64,000 bases of DNA. Origin: Litorimonas sp. GTDB taxonomy: Bacteria > Pseudomonadota > Alphaproteobacteria > Caulobacterales > Maricaulaceae. The notes beneath the pieces are model-generated. The model did no database searches. It was given only the letters and a program-made list of their open reading frames with translations, and was not told the DNA's origin. The stretch spans positions 62,001 to 126,000 of the forward strand of contig JAPYSU010000007.1 of the NCBI GenBank assembly GCA_029936425.1, written 5' to 3'. Below, in pieces: positions 42,992 through 51,528 of this stretch. Each line of letters opens with the position of its first letter. The stretch's first letter is position 1. A program made the position numbers and the translations under genes.

Positions 42992-44425
42992 GTGGCTCTT
43001 AGACACTTCATACGCGGATTAAAAATCAGCGCTCTGGCGTTGAGTTGTGCGGTTCTGCCGTTAACTCAGGCTCAGGCCCAGTCCTTGCTGCGCGATACTG
43101 AAATCGAAGAAACTTTAAGTGAATTTACCGATCCTCTATTACGCGTCGCCGGATTGTCGCCTTCTTCTGTCGATCTTTATCTCGTCAATGATCCTTCACT
43201 GAACGCCTTTGTGACGCGAGGCCAGAATATCTTCTTGCATAGCGGTCTCATCCTGGAAGCCGAGAATCCCAATCAGCTTAAGGGCGTTATCGCCCATGAA
43301 ACGGGCCATATTGTCGGAGGGCATATTGTGCGGTCCGATTACGGTCAACGCAGTGCTTATGGCTCCATGCTGGTCGCCGCCGGATTGGGATTGGCCGCGA
43401 TTTTAGCAGGCGAAACATCCGCTGGCGCGCTTATTCTCGGCGGGTCTTCGCAATTCGGAACATTGGAAGTTCTTTCTTATTCCCGGGTAAATGAATCTAC
43501 CGCGGATCAATATGCAGCAAATTTCATGGAAGCCACGGGACAGTCCGGTAAAGGCCTCATTGAGTTTTTTGAAAAGTTCCGGGCTCAGGAAGTGCTCTCA
43601 CAAGCCCGCCGCTACCCGTATTTTCGGGGACACCCTCTTTCTTCGGACCGGATCGACGCCTTGCGGGAACGGGTTGAGGAAAGCGAGTACACAGATATAC
43701 GGGACTCGGCGCAGGAACAGCATGAGATGGATATGATGAAGGCAAAGCTTAGAGGCTTTCTGGAAGGCCCGCAGCTTGTTTTCTCCCGCTATCCACTTTC
43801 AGATAAAAGTCAGTATGCGCGTTACGCCCGGTCTGTTGCTTTTTTCCGATCCGCGAGCTTGAATAATGCCATTAAGGAAATTGACTCCCTGATTGAAGAA
43901 GAACCAAATAATCCGTATTTCTATGAGCTTAAAGCTCAAATCCTCTATGAAAGCGGCCAGCGAGAGGACGCGCTCCCTCCGGCCAGAAAGGCATTGGAGT
44001 TAAAACCTGGCGCGCCTTTATTGGAAATCGCCCTGGCACAATCCCTTATCGAAACACGGGAAGACGAGAAGGTTGAAGAAGCCATCACTCTTTTGAAAGC
44101 CTCCCTGCAAACGGAAAAAGATAACAGTCAGGCCTGGTATCTTATGTCCCTGGCCTATGCTCAGCAGGGTAATGACGCGCTTGCGAAATATGCCAGCGCC
44201 GAGCGATTTTACGCCATTGGCGATATTCAGCGCGCGCGCTCTTTTGCCAAACGGGCACAAGAGGATCTTCCCCGCAATGAGCCGCAATGGCGGCGCGCCT
44301 CCGATATTGTTGTTGTTTCGGATGCGCAGCTTGCCCGTGACGGAGATCGTCGGGGAAGAAAACCCTTTAGCCTAAGCATTTCACAATCTGGTGATAGCGG
44401 CAGATATCCGTCTCTAATCCAGTAA
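42992..44425 (+). CDS. M48 family metalloprotease with TPR repeats (BepA-like)
   Basis: A 477-residue periplasmic protein starting with GTG, seven bases after AAGGA. The signal peptide ends TQAQAQ. The M48 domain has the zinc motif HETGHIVGGHI (about 99-109) and a third ligand in NESTADQYA. The C-terminal third contains tetratricopeptide repeats (NPYFYELKAQILYESGQ; AWYLMSLAYAQQGND). BepA-type proteins check outer membrane protein and LPS-transport assembly and degrade stalled substrates. A dsbA-like gene follows after 62 bases. Confidence 0.92.
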   Translation: MALRHFIRGLKISALALSCAVLPLTQAQAQSLLRDTEIEETLSEFTDPLLRVAGLSPSSVDLYLVNDPSLNAFVTRGQNIFLHSGLILEAENPNQLKGVIAHETGHIVGGHIVRSDYGQRSAYGSMLVAAGLGLAAILAGETSAGALILGGSSQFGTLEVLSYSRVNESTADQYAANFMEATGQSGKGLIEFFEKFRAQEVLSQARRYPYFRGHPLSSDRIDALRERVEESEYTDIRDSAQEQHEMDMMKAKLRGFLEGPQLVFSRYPLSDKSQYARYARSVAFFRSASLNNAIKEIDSLIEEEPNNPYFYELKAQILYESGQREDALPPARKALELKPGAPLLEIALAQSLIETREDEKVEEAITLLKASLQTEKDNSQAWYLMSLAYAQQGNDALAKYASAERFYAIGDIQRARSFAKRAQEDLPRNEPQWRRASDIVVVSDAQLARDGDRRGRKPFSLSISQSGDSGRYPSLIQ

Positions 44426-44487
44426 ATTCTCAAGATTTATTAAGACCGGCCTGATATAGCGGCCAAAATGACAATAGGTGTATTCTC

Positions 44488-45213
44488 ATGAAAAGATTTC
44501 TTATCGCCGTTTCGGCAACGGCCATGGCAATTTCTTTCAATGCCTGCGCAGAAGCAAGGCAAGGGCCGGATGTAAAAGAGGCCGATGTTGAACGGATCAT
44601 CAAAGACTACCTGATGGAAAATCCGGAAATCATCCGGGATGCCTTGATCGAATTGGAACTGCGGCAGGACCGCGAAGCTATAGAAGCCGTTTCCTCTCAA
44701 ATTTTCAATGATCCGCGTGATGTCAGCATCGGTCCGAAGGACGCGAAGGTCACAGTCGTCGAATTTTTCGATTATAATTGCGGCTTCTGTAAAAGCTCGA
44801 CACAGTGGGTTGAAGACCTGATGGAAGACTATCCTGACGAAGTACGTATCGTATTTAAAGAGCTTCCAATCTTAGATAGCCGTTCCAACACCTCGCGTTA
44901 CGCCGCCAAGGCCGCTCTCGCCGCGGCACGCCAGGGTAAATATACTGAAGTCCACTTCGACCTTATGAATGAGCGGAGCCTGACCAAGGAGCGCATTCGC
45001 CAAATTATCGAAGACACAGGCGCCGACATGGACACATTCGACGCTGACATGAAAGATGTCGCTCTGGATCGCCATATCGAAGACACACTACTGCTCTCCA
45101 ACCGCATCCCGTCTCTGACAGGCACGCCGTTTTTCCTGGTCAATAAGGATTTCGTCTCCGGCGCGAACACACAGCGTTTGGATGAACTTTTGGCCAATGC
45201 CTTAGAGAGCTAA
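44488..45213 (+). CDS. DsbA/ScsC-like thiol:disulfide protein
   Basis: A 241-residue protein with a signal peptide; C20 in FNAC might be lipidated, but the motif is poor. A helical N-terminal part (DVERIIKDYLMENPEIIRDAL, residues 33-53) resembles the oligomerisation stalk of ScsC/Com1 proteins. The thioredoxin-like domain has the active site C98-G-F-C101 and a cis-Pro loop TGTPFF. It forms or isomerises disulfides in the periplasm. The upstream M48 protease may share envelope quality control; that is inference from proximity. Confidence 0.9.
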   Translation: MKRFLIAVSATAMAISFNACAEARQGPDVKEADVERIIKDYLMENPEIIRDALIELELRQDREAIEAVSSQIFNDPRDVSIGPKDAKVTVVEFFDYNCGFCKSSTQWVEDLMEDYPDEVRIVFKELPILDSRSNTSRYAAKAALAAARQGKYTEVHFDLMNERSLTKERIRQIIEDTGADMDTFDADMKDVALDRHIEDTLLLSNRIPSLTGTPFFLVNKDFVSGANTQRLDELLANALES

Positions 45214-45289
45214 TAGTACTCTAACCGCACTCACTCTGGGCAGGACTATAATCAGTCCTTTTGCAACCAGAACAAACCATAAACATTTG

Positions 45290-45319
45290 TTGACAATTTG
45301 TGTTTAATCTGGCTCTATT
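45290..45319 (+). promoter_or_regulatory. Candidate sigma-70 promoter of radA
   Basis: TTGACA (45290-45295), an 18-base spacer and TCTATT (45314-45319), 20 bases before the radA ATG. The -35 is a perfect consensus match; the -10 matches four of six. Confidence 0.55.
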
Positions 45320-45339
45320 CAGAAGAATCGGAGCCATTT

Positions 45340-46746
45340 ATGCCTAAACCCACAACTCAATTCATTTGCCAGTCCTGCGGGACTGTTCATGCCAAATGGG
45401 CCGGGCGGTGTGATGCTTGCGGGGAATGGAATACGCTGGTCGAGGAAATTACGGCCCAGAACGAACGCCCCGCTCATAAACGGCGAAAAGGCCGATCTGT
45501 TGATTTTGTAGACCTCGGCGGAGAAAGCCGCGACGTTGCGCGGCTCACGACGGGTATTGCGGAGCTGGACCGCGTGACAGGCGGAGGGCTCGTCCCCGGC
45601 TCTGCTCTTTTGGTTGGCGGCGATCCGGGTATTGGCAAATCAACTCTTTTACTGCAGGCCACGGGCAAGCTTGCCAGAAGCGGACTTAAAACAGCTTACA
45701 TCTCGGGCGAGGAATCCGTTGGTCAGGTTCGGCGGCGCGCGAAACGTCTCGGCGTGTCAGACAGCCCCGTTTCTCTGGCGGCGGAAACCTCCCTCGGGCC
45801 TATCCTTGATGGATTGATGGCGGAAAAGCCGGATGTGGTTATCATCGACTCGATCCAGACTCTCTGGACAGATCAGCTTGGCGCCGCCCCGGGCACGGTC
45901 GCGCAAGTCCGGGCCTGCGCGCAGGAACTCACCCGTTTTGCCAAAAAACGCGGCACATGCGTGATTCTTGTGGGTCACGTCACGAAAGACGGCCAGATTG
46001 CCGGGCCGCGGGTGGTCGAGCATATGGTTGATGCCGTACTTTATTTCGAAGGCGATCGCGCGCATCAATTCAGAATTTTACGGGCGCATAAAAACCGGTT
46101 TGGTCCAACAGACGAAATCGGTGTTTTTGAAATGCGAGAGAGTGGTTTGGGCGAAGTTCCCAATCCTTCCGCTCTCTTTCTCAATGGCCGCAGAGACCTC
46201 TCCAGCGGCGCGGCGGTTTTCGCCGGCCTCGAAGGCACGCGGCCTGTTTTGACCGAAATACAAGCCCTTGTGGCCCCGGCCGCTTTTGGGACGCCGCGGC
46301 GCGCCGTCGTGGGGTGGGATACAGGACGCCTCGCCATGGTTCTGGCGGTTTTAGAAGCCCGGTGCGGCGTAAGCTTTGCCGGAAAAGACGTTTACCTGAA
46401 CGTGGCCGGCGGACTGCGAATCAATGAACCCGCCGCCGACCTTGCTGTCGCGGCGGCCCTAGTCTCTTCTGCTTTCGATATGCCTCTTCCCCCGGAAACA
46501 GTCGTCTTCGGCGAAATTAGCTTGTCCGGTGACGTTCGGGCGGTGGGCCGTTCTGATGCGCGGTTGAAAGAAGCCGCCAAGCTGGGCTTTAAAAAAGCGA
46601 TTACGCCGAGGCCCATAAAACGCGATCAAGCCAATGAAAATTCTGCGCTGCCGATAATTGCAATCAAGGCTTTGCCCGACCTCGTTCGCCGTGTAGAAGC
46701 CAGCGCAGAAGCCGGAAAGGATTGGGAGACCAATTGGGCGGCGTAG
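45340..46746 (+). CDS. radA: DNA repair protein RadA (Sms)
   Basis: 468 residues from ATG 45340, preceded by CGGAG; the frame upstream of it is not conserved. N-terminal zinc finger (CQSCG...CDACGEW), RecA-like ATPase with Walker A GGDPGIGKST, the RadA motif KNRFG, and a C-terminal Lon-protease-like domain without catalytic activity. RadA drives branch migration in recombination. It begins a plus-strand run radA-cvpA-purF-SDR. Confidence 0.95.
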   Translation: MPKPTTQFICQSCGTVHAKWAGRCDACGEWNTLVEEITAQNERPAHKRRKGRSVDFVDLGGESRDVARLTTGIAELDRVTGGGLVPGSALLVGGDPGIGKSTLLLQATGKLARSGLKTAYISGEESVGQVRRRAKRLGVSDSPVSLAAETSLGPILDGLMAEKPDVVIIDSIQTLWTDQLGAAPGTVAQVRACAQELTRFAKKRGTCVILVGHVTKDGQIAGPRVVEHMVDAVLYFEGDRAHQFRILRAHKNRFGPTDEIGVFEMRESGLGEVPNPSALFLNGRRDLSSGAAVFAGLEGTRPVLTEIQALVAPAAFGTPRRAVVGWDTGRLAMVLAVLEARCGVSFAGKDVYLNVAGGLRINEPAADLAVAAALVSSAFDMPLPPETVVFGEISLSGDVRAVGRSDARLKEAAKLGFKKAITPRPIKRDQANENSALPIIAIKALPDLVRRVEASAEAGKDWETNWAA

Positions 46747-46763
46747 CATAAGGCGAGCCTTGT

Positions 46764-47438
46764 ATGAGTATTGGACCGTTTTCTTTTAACGGATTTGATG
46801 TCGTTGTCCTCGTCATTCTGCTTATTTCCCTCATCATTGCGTTGCAACGCGGGTTTCTCCGCGAAATGCTTTCCCTCGTGGCGCTCTTGCTGGCCGGGGT
46901 TCTCACGCTCTTTGTCTGGGGACGATTTCGCTATCAGGTACAGGAATTTATTTCGCCGTCCTGGCTCGCGGACGCCACTCTAGGGGTCGGGACATTTGTC
47001 CTGGTTTACCTCCTCTCTGTCATCATATTAGCTAAAATCTTTGGCAAGCTTGAAGCGCCGCCGGCCAAATTTCTCAACCGAGCCCTCGGCGCGGTCTTTG
47101 GCATTTTACGCGGACTTATTCTGGCCGCGCTTGGGGTTATGGTTCTAACCGCAAGCCACCGCTCAAGTATAGAGGCGCAAGAGTTCAAATCCTATATCCT
47201 GGAAAACCGCGACAGGCTTCCTGCCGACATAATGGAACGTATGCCCGAGTCCATGCGCGAACAAATGGAAGCCCCGCCAAAGCCTCTTCCTGATTATCTG
47301 GAAAACTCAACCTTCTACCCTCTCCTGGACAGTATTGGGGATATAATTCGTAACCTGCCCTTTGCAGAGTGGAAGTCCTATGCAGATCGTATTAAAGACG
47401 GCGATATTGACGGTATCAGCCGGGAGATAACGCAATGA
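46764..47438 (+). CDS. cvpA: CvpA family membrane protein
   Basis: A 224-residue protein with four membrane helices in the first 130 residues (FDVVVLVILLISLIIALQRG at the start) and a soluble, Pro-rich C-terminal part. CvpA homologues are encoded with purF in many proteobacteria; in E. coli the gene was tied to colicin V production, but its basic role is unclear. Its stop overlaps the purF ATG by four bases. Confidence 0.9.
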   Translation: MSIGPFSFNGFDVVVLVILLISLIIALQRGFLREMLSLVALLLAGVLTLFVWGRFRYQVQEFISPSWLADATLGVGTFVLVYLLSVIILAKIFGKLEAPPAKFLNRALGAVFGILRGLILAALGVMVLTASHRSSIEAQEFKSYILENRDRLPADIMERMPESMREQMEAPPKPLPDYLENSTFYPLLDSIGDIIRNLPFAEWKSYADRIKDGDIDGISREITQ

Positions 47439-48928
47439 CCCATGTGACTAAATCGGGACAGCCCAATCCGTCCTGTGATTTCGATCCGAATGAAGATAAA
47501 ATCCGCGAAGAATGCGGCGTCTTCGGGATTTTTGGCATGGAAAATGCCGCCTCTCTCACCGCATTGGGTCTGCACGCCTTGCAGCATCGCGGCCAGGAAG
47601 CCTGCGGCATCGCCAGCTATGACGGCGAAAAATTCCACACGGAACGCCATCTTGGTCTGGTTGGAGATAACTTCACCGGAGAAGACCCGTCCGAACGTCT
47701 GCCCGGACATATCTCGATCGGTCATAACCGCTATTCCACGGCGGGTCAGACTGTTCTTCGTAATGTTCAGCCTCTGTTTTCAGAACTTCATTCGGGCGGC
47801 TTTGCTCTCGCCCATAATGGCCACATTACAAATGCCTATACGATCCGCGAGCAATTGGTTGAAAAAGGCGCTCTGTTTCAGTCCACCTCCGACACAGAAG
47901 TGGTCATCCACCTTATCGCAAGAAAAAAATCCGGTGAATTTATTGACCGCTTCGTAAACGCAATCCGCCAAGTCGATGGCGGCTATGCGTTTGTCGGCAT
48001 GACGAGCGACATGCTAATCGGCGCGCGTGACCGCTTTGGCATTCGCCCGCTTTTGATTGGCCGCGTCGGCGATAGCTATATCCTCGCCTCAGAAACCTGC
48101 GCTTTTGACATGATTGGGGCCACATTTATTCGCGAAGTTGAAGCCGGGGAAGTTGTTGTCATTAATGCGGACGGCATTCGCTCTTTCACCGCTTTTCCAA
48201 ATGCGCGGTCCAGACCTTGTATTTTTGAATTTGTCTATTTCGCCCGCCCTGACAGTATTGTCGGCGGCAAAAGCGTTTATGAAGTTCGCAAGAAGATGGG
48301 CCGACGTCTGGCGCAGGAAACCCCTGCCGATGTCGATGTTATCATTCCTGTGCCGGATAGCGGCGTGCCGGCGGCGCTGGGCTATAGTCAGGAAACCGGC
48401 ATTCCGTTCGAACTTGGTATTATCCGGAACCATTATGTTGGACGGACCTTTATCCAGCCAACCCAACAAATCCGCGATATGGGCGTTCGGCTAAAGCACT
48501 CTGCCAATCGCGCTATGATAGAAGGCAAGCGCGTTCTTCTGGTCGACGACTCTATTGTGCGCGGCACCACGTCGACGAAAATTGTCCGCATGATCAAAGC
48601 GGCCGGCGCGAAAGAAGTTCACTTCCGCTCTGCCTCCCCGCCCATCAAACATCCCGATCATTACGGCATAGATATGCCGTCCAAAGATAAGCTTCTGGCG
48701 GCGAATTACGACCTGAAAGCGATGACGGAAATGCTAGAGGTCGATAGCCTTGGATTCCTTTCCGTCGAGGGTCTGTACTGGGCCATGGGCGCCGAAGAAC
48801 GCATCGCAGAAGCGCCTCAATTTACGGATCACTGTTTTACGGGGGAATACCCAACGCCGCTGATAGATAGAGACCGCGAAGCGAGCGGCGCCTCCAAGCA
48901 GCTCTCTTTCCTTGTCGAAGTCGCCTAA
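47435..48928 (+). CDS. purF: Amidophosphoribosyltransferase PurF
   Basis: A 497-residue enzyme for the first step of purine synthesis: glutamine + PRPP to phosphoribosylamine. A 26-residue propeptide precedes C27 in EECGVFG, the N-terminal nucleophile after processing. The PRPP loop is VLLVDDSIVRGTTS (about 368-381), and FIQPTQQIRD lies before it. It overlaps cvpA by four bases and is followed 11 bases later by an SDR gene. Confidence 0.96.
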   Translation: MTHVTKSGQPNPSCDFDPNEDKIREECGVFGIFGMENAASLTALGLHALQHRGQEACGIASYDGEKFHTERHLGLVGDNFTGEDPSERLPGHISIGHNRYSTAGQTVLRNVQPLFSELHSGGFALAHNGHITNAYTIREQLVEKGALFQSTSDTEVVIHLIARKKSGEFIDRFVNAIRQVDGGYAFVGMTSDMLIGARDRFGIRPLLIGRVGDSYILASETCAFDMIGATFIREVEAGEVVVINADGIRSFTAFPNARSRPCIFEFVYFARPDSIVGGKSVYEVRKKMGRRLAQETPADVDVIIPVPDSGVPAALGYSQETGIPFELGIIRNHYVGRTFIQPTQQIRDMGVRLKHSANRAMIEGKRVLLVDDSIVRGTTSTKIVRMIKAAGAKEVHFRSASPPIKHPDHYGIDMPSKDKLLAANYDLKAMTEMLEVDSLGFLSVEGLYWAMGAEERIAEAPQFTDHCFTGEYPTPLIDRDREASGASKQLSFLVEVA

Positions 48929-48939
48929 GGTTTTTTCTG

Positions 48940-49656
48940 ATGTCACAACCACTTAAAGGCCGCGTTACTCTAGTGACGGGCGCGTCACGAGGCATAGGTT
49001 ACGCCGCCGCAGAAGCACTGGCAGACGCCGGATCCGACATTATCGCCCTCGCCCGCACCCAAGGCGGGCTCGAGGCATTGGACGACTCCATCAAAGCCAA
49101 GGGACAAAACTGTACGATTGTTCCTATGGATTTGACGCAGGGCGACGGGATTGACCGTCTCGGGGCGATTATCAATGAACGCTGGGGCAAGCTGGACGGG
49201 CTATTGGCCAATGCCGGTATGCTCGGCGAAATCACGCCCGTGCCGCATCTTGATCTGAAAGTTTGGGATAAAGTTGTTGCTGTTAACCTGACCGCTAACT
49301 ACCGACTCATCCGGTCTCTCGATCCCTTACTCCGCGCGTCTGAAGCCGGACGAGCCTTATTCCTGACTTCCGGGGTTGCGAACACACGCCGGGCTTATTG
49401 GGGGGCTTACGCCTCCACCAAAGCGGGATTGGAAGCCCTGGTGCAGTGTTACGCGAAAGAAGCTGAGGTTACGCCGCTAAAGGTCAACTTGCTCAACCCC
49501 GGCGCAACCCGGACCGCCATGCGCGCTAAGGCCATGCCGGGCGAAGATCCAAGCAAACTGCCCAATCCGACAGATATTTCGCCGTTGATTGTGAAAATGC
49601 TGTCTCCGGAATATTCAGAGACAGATCAGATCGTAAATTATCGCGAGACTGTTTAG
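48940..49656 (+). CDS. Short-chain dehydrogenase/reductase
   Basis: A 238-residue SDR with the NAD(P) motif TGASRGIG (13-20), NAG (about 91), an active-site Ser near SGVANTRRAYWG, and Y157-x-x-x-K161 (YASTK). It resembles the YciK-like group often encoded after purF in alphaproteobacteria. Substrate unknown. No terminator separates it from the converging alcohol dehydrogenase gene 12 bases away. Confidence 0.9.
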   Translation: MSQPLKGRVTLVTGASRGIGYAAAEALADAGSDIIALARTQGGLEALDDSIKAKGQNCTIVPMDLTQGDGIDRLGAIINERWGKLDGLLANAGMLGEITPVPHLDLKVWDKVVAVNLTANYRLIRSLDPLLRASEAGRALFLTSGVANTRRAYWGAYASTKAGLEALVQCYAKEAEVTPLKVNLLNPGATRTAMRAKAMPGEDPSKLPNPTDISPLIVKMLSPEYSETDQIVNYRETV

Positions 49657-49668
49657 TCTCGCTTTCCT

Positions 49669-50673
49669 TTAGTTCGTCAGAACAATTCGGTAACGCGCTT
49701 TCCCGCTTTCCAAATGCTCTAATGCCTCATTGACTTTTTCCATAGGAAAATACTCAACCATGGGCTTGATGTCATGACGGGTACAGAATTCGAGCATCCT
49801 TGCTACCCGATCTGGCGATCCGGTATCTGATCCCCCGACGGATTTGCCGCCAGCGATAAGAGAAAACGCCGGAATGCCCATCGGCTTGTCCACCGCCCCA
49901 ACCGTAATTAGACGGCCATTTGAACGTAGCGTCGCCAGATAGCTGGGCCAGTCCAGACTAACGTTAACAGTTGAAAGGATGAAGTCGAATTTCCCTTTGA
50001 GCTTTTCCATGGCGTCCGAGTCTTTGCTGTTGGCGACATGATGTGCGCCCAGTTCTTTTAACTCATCTTCCTTGTCCATTGAGGTTGTAAACGCCGTTAC
50101 TTCACAGCCCCAAGCCCGCGCAAATTGTAGCGCCAGATGGCCGAGCCCGCCAATACCAATAACCGCCACACGGTCAGTCGGTTTCAGATCATAATCAACG
50201 AAAGGCGCAAAAACGGTGATTCCGCCGCAAAATAGTGGTCCGGCGGATTTCGCGTCCATCCCGTCAGGAATAGGTACGGCCCAGATATCTTGTACTCGAA
50301 TGCGATCCGCAAACCCGCCTTTGGATATGATCGTCGGAACGCCAGTTTCGCAGCGCTGCTGCGTTCCTGCAAGGCAAGGTGAACAATGCATGCAGCTCTC
50401 GGCATTCCATCCGACACCGACGGTTTGGCCAACTTTCAGATTCTTTACGGCGCTGCCAACTTCGCTGATTTCGCCAATTGCTTCATGGCCGGGCACCATG
50501 GGGTATTGCCCAAATCCCCAGTCATTATTGATCATGGAGAGGTCAGAGTGACAGACCCCGCAGGCAGATATTTTGACTTCGACTTCATGCTCTCCCAGAG
50601 CGCCCGGATCATAGCTGTAAGGTTCCAGTTTGGCTCCGGCTTCTTTGGCGGCATAGGCATGAAAATCGGTCAT
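49669..50673 (-). CDS. Zinc-dependent alcohol dehydrogenase (YahK/CAD-like)
   Basis: A 334-residue medium-chain dehydrogenase. Catalytic zinc ligands are in CGVCHSDL and GHEAIGEI. The structural zinc site is CMHCSPCLAGTQQRC. The cofactor fold is GIGGLGHLALQFA, consistent with NADP-type aldehyde reductases such as YahK. GGSDTGSPDRVARML near the C-terminus supports the same group. It reduces aldehydes or oxidises alcohols; the physiological substrate is unknown. It is transcribed downstream of the second HTH module with an 18-base gap and may be cotranscribed with it. Confidence 0.92.
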   Translation of the reverse strand: MTDFHAYAAKEAGAKLEPYSYDPGALGEHEVEVKISACGVCHSDLSMINNDWGFGQYPMVPGHEAIGEISEVGSAVKNLKVGQTVGVGWNAESCMHCSPCLAGTQQRCETGVPTIISKGGFADRIRVQDIWAVPIPDGMDAKSAGPLFCGGITVFAPFVDYDLKPTDRVAVIGIGGLGHLALQFARAWGCEVTAFTTSMDKEDELKELGAHHVANSKDSDAMEKLKGKFDFILSTVNVSLDWPSYLATLRSNGRLITVGAVDKPMGIPAFSLIAGGKSVGGSDTGSPDRVARMLEFCTRHDIKPMVEYFPMEKVNEALEHLESGKARYRIVLTN

Positions 50674-50691
50674 AAAAATCCTTGTTTAAAA

Positions 50692-50919
50692 CTATTCGAG
50701 CGCTGACGGGTCAAAAATAAAAAGGCCGTCAATTGGCTCCTCTAATATATGGGCCAGTCGGAAGGCCAATTCAAGGGACGGTGCGTAACGTTCGGCCTCC
50801 ACGGCGATGATAGTTTGCCGCGTCGCGCCGACCCTTTCGGCCAGCTCAACCTGCGAAAGGCCTTTTATGACACGGGCGCGCTTTATCCGATTTGTGATTT
50901 TCGACTTTTTACCTCCCAT
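50692..50919 (-). CDS. Small XRE-family HTH regulator (module 2)
   Basis: 75 residues from ATG 50919, two bases after the membrane-protein stop; ATG 50940 is possible but lies inside that gene. It is a Cro/CI helix-turn-helix (LSQVELAERVGATRQTIIAVEAE) with the same C-terminal helix plan as module 1 (LAFRLAHILEEPIDGLFIF). The recognition helix is TRQTIIAVEA, against SRKTINTVEN in module 1, in step with the different operator half-sites. Probable autorepressor of this locus. Confidence 0.87.
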   Translation of the reverse strand: MGGKKSKITNRIKRARVIKGLSQVELAERVGATRQTIIAVEAERYAPSLELAFRLAHILEEPIDGLFIFDPSALE

Positions 50920-50921
50920 GA

Positions 50922-51398
50922 TTAATGCCGGTAAGCCCAAATAATGGTCCCGTGCCGATATAGGTCAGCCAAATAGGAAACCAGGCATAGCCCGAAGACC
51001 ATCTCGACCGGACTTATGACGGAAATCGGCCCTTGATAGCTGTCCCCTACAACATACTGAATAAGCAGGGTCACAATGATAACCCCCACACCGAGTTGCA
51101 GAACCCAATAGCCCGCATGGCTTCCTTGCCGCGCAATCTCCAGATCCCGTTCATCCTTTTGGTATTTCTCCTTCCGCTTTCGCATTTCGAAGGCAATTGA
51201 AATACCGGCGTGTAGTATGATCGTGAGAATGACAAGTTGGACGAAAATACCACTCAGCTGTGACGGTGAAAAATCCGAAGGGGTCAGATTGAATCCCCCC
51301 GCCATGGCTTTCCAAAACCAAATAAGGATGGCACCGTCGGCCAAGAACGTGATCCAGCTTTGCCGCTGAGGCTCTGTCATATCTTCAATAAGTGTCAT
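50922..51398 (-). CDS. Four-helix membrane protein partner of the HTH regulator (module 2)
   Basis: 158 residues from ATG 51398, eight bases after GGAGG. Membrane helices lie at about 17-36, 46-66, 93-113 and 122-146. A charged loop (EMRKRKEKYQKDERDLEIARQGSHAGY in outline) sits between the second and third helices; its D-x-x-x-x-x-A-x-x-x-S-x-x-x-GY arrangement echoes the loop in the module 1 protein. Such loops occur in DUF2178-like partners of small HTH regulators. Role unknown. Confidence 0.8.
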   Translation of the reverse strand: MTLIEDMTEPQRQSWITFLADGAILIWFWKAMAGGFNLTPSDFSPSQLSGIFVQLVILTIILHAGISIAFEMRKRKEKYQKDERDLEIARQGSHAGYWVLQLGVGVIIVTLLIQYVVGDSYQGPISVISPVEMVFGLCLVSYLADLYRHGTIIWAYRH

Positions 51399-51415
51399 CT
51401 TGCAATCCTCCAAAA

Positions 51416-51433
51416 TGTAAGATATCTTTTACA
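51416..51433. promoter_or_regulatory. Proximal operator of HTH module 2
   Basis: TGTAAGATATCTTTTACA, an 18-base near-palindrome of TGTAA/TTACA ends, lies 18-35 bases before the membrane-protein start and overlaps the -10 element. Confidence 0.7.
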
Positions 51434-51458
51434 TAAGCTTAAGGGGCAACTATGTAAA
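51430..51458 (-). promoter_or_regulatory. Sigma-70 type promoter of HTH module 2
   Basis: On the minus strand TTTACA (51453-51458) and TATGTA (51430-51435) are 17 bases apart. Each hexamer overlaps one operator. Confidence 0.68.
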
Positions 51459-51470
51459 GTATTTTTTACA
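51453..51470. promoter_or_regulatory. Distal operator of HTH module 2
   Basis: TGTAAAGTATTTTTTACA is palindromic at its ends (TGTAAA/TTTACA with six bases between) and contains the -35. It starts 37 bases from the proximal operator and also lies 59 bases before the divergent S9 peptidase start, so it could affect that gene too. Confidence 0.7.
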
Positions 51471-51528
51471 TACCTAGTCATATTTTTCCGTGCTACACTT
51501 TTTAAAATTCAAATTTGGGGAGAATAAA

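Noticed and set aside
45242..45262. AGGACT/AGTCCT stem followed by four T after the dsbA-like gene
   Set aside because: A six-base stem and a short T-run are too weak to call a terminator confidently.
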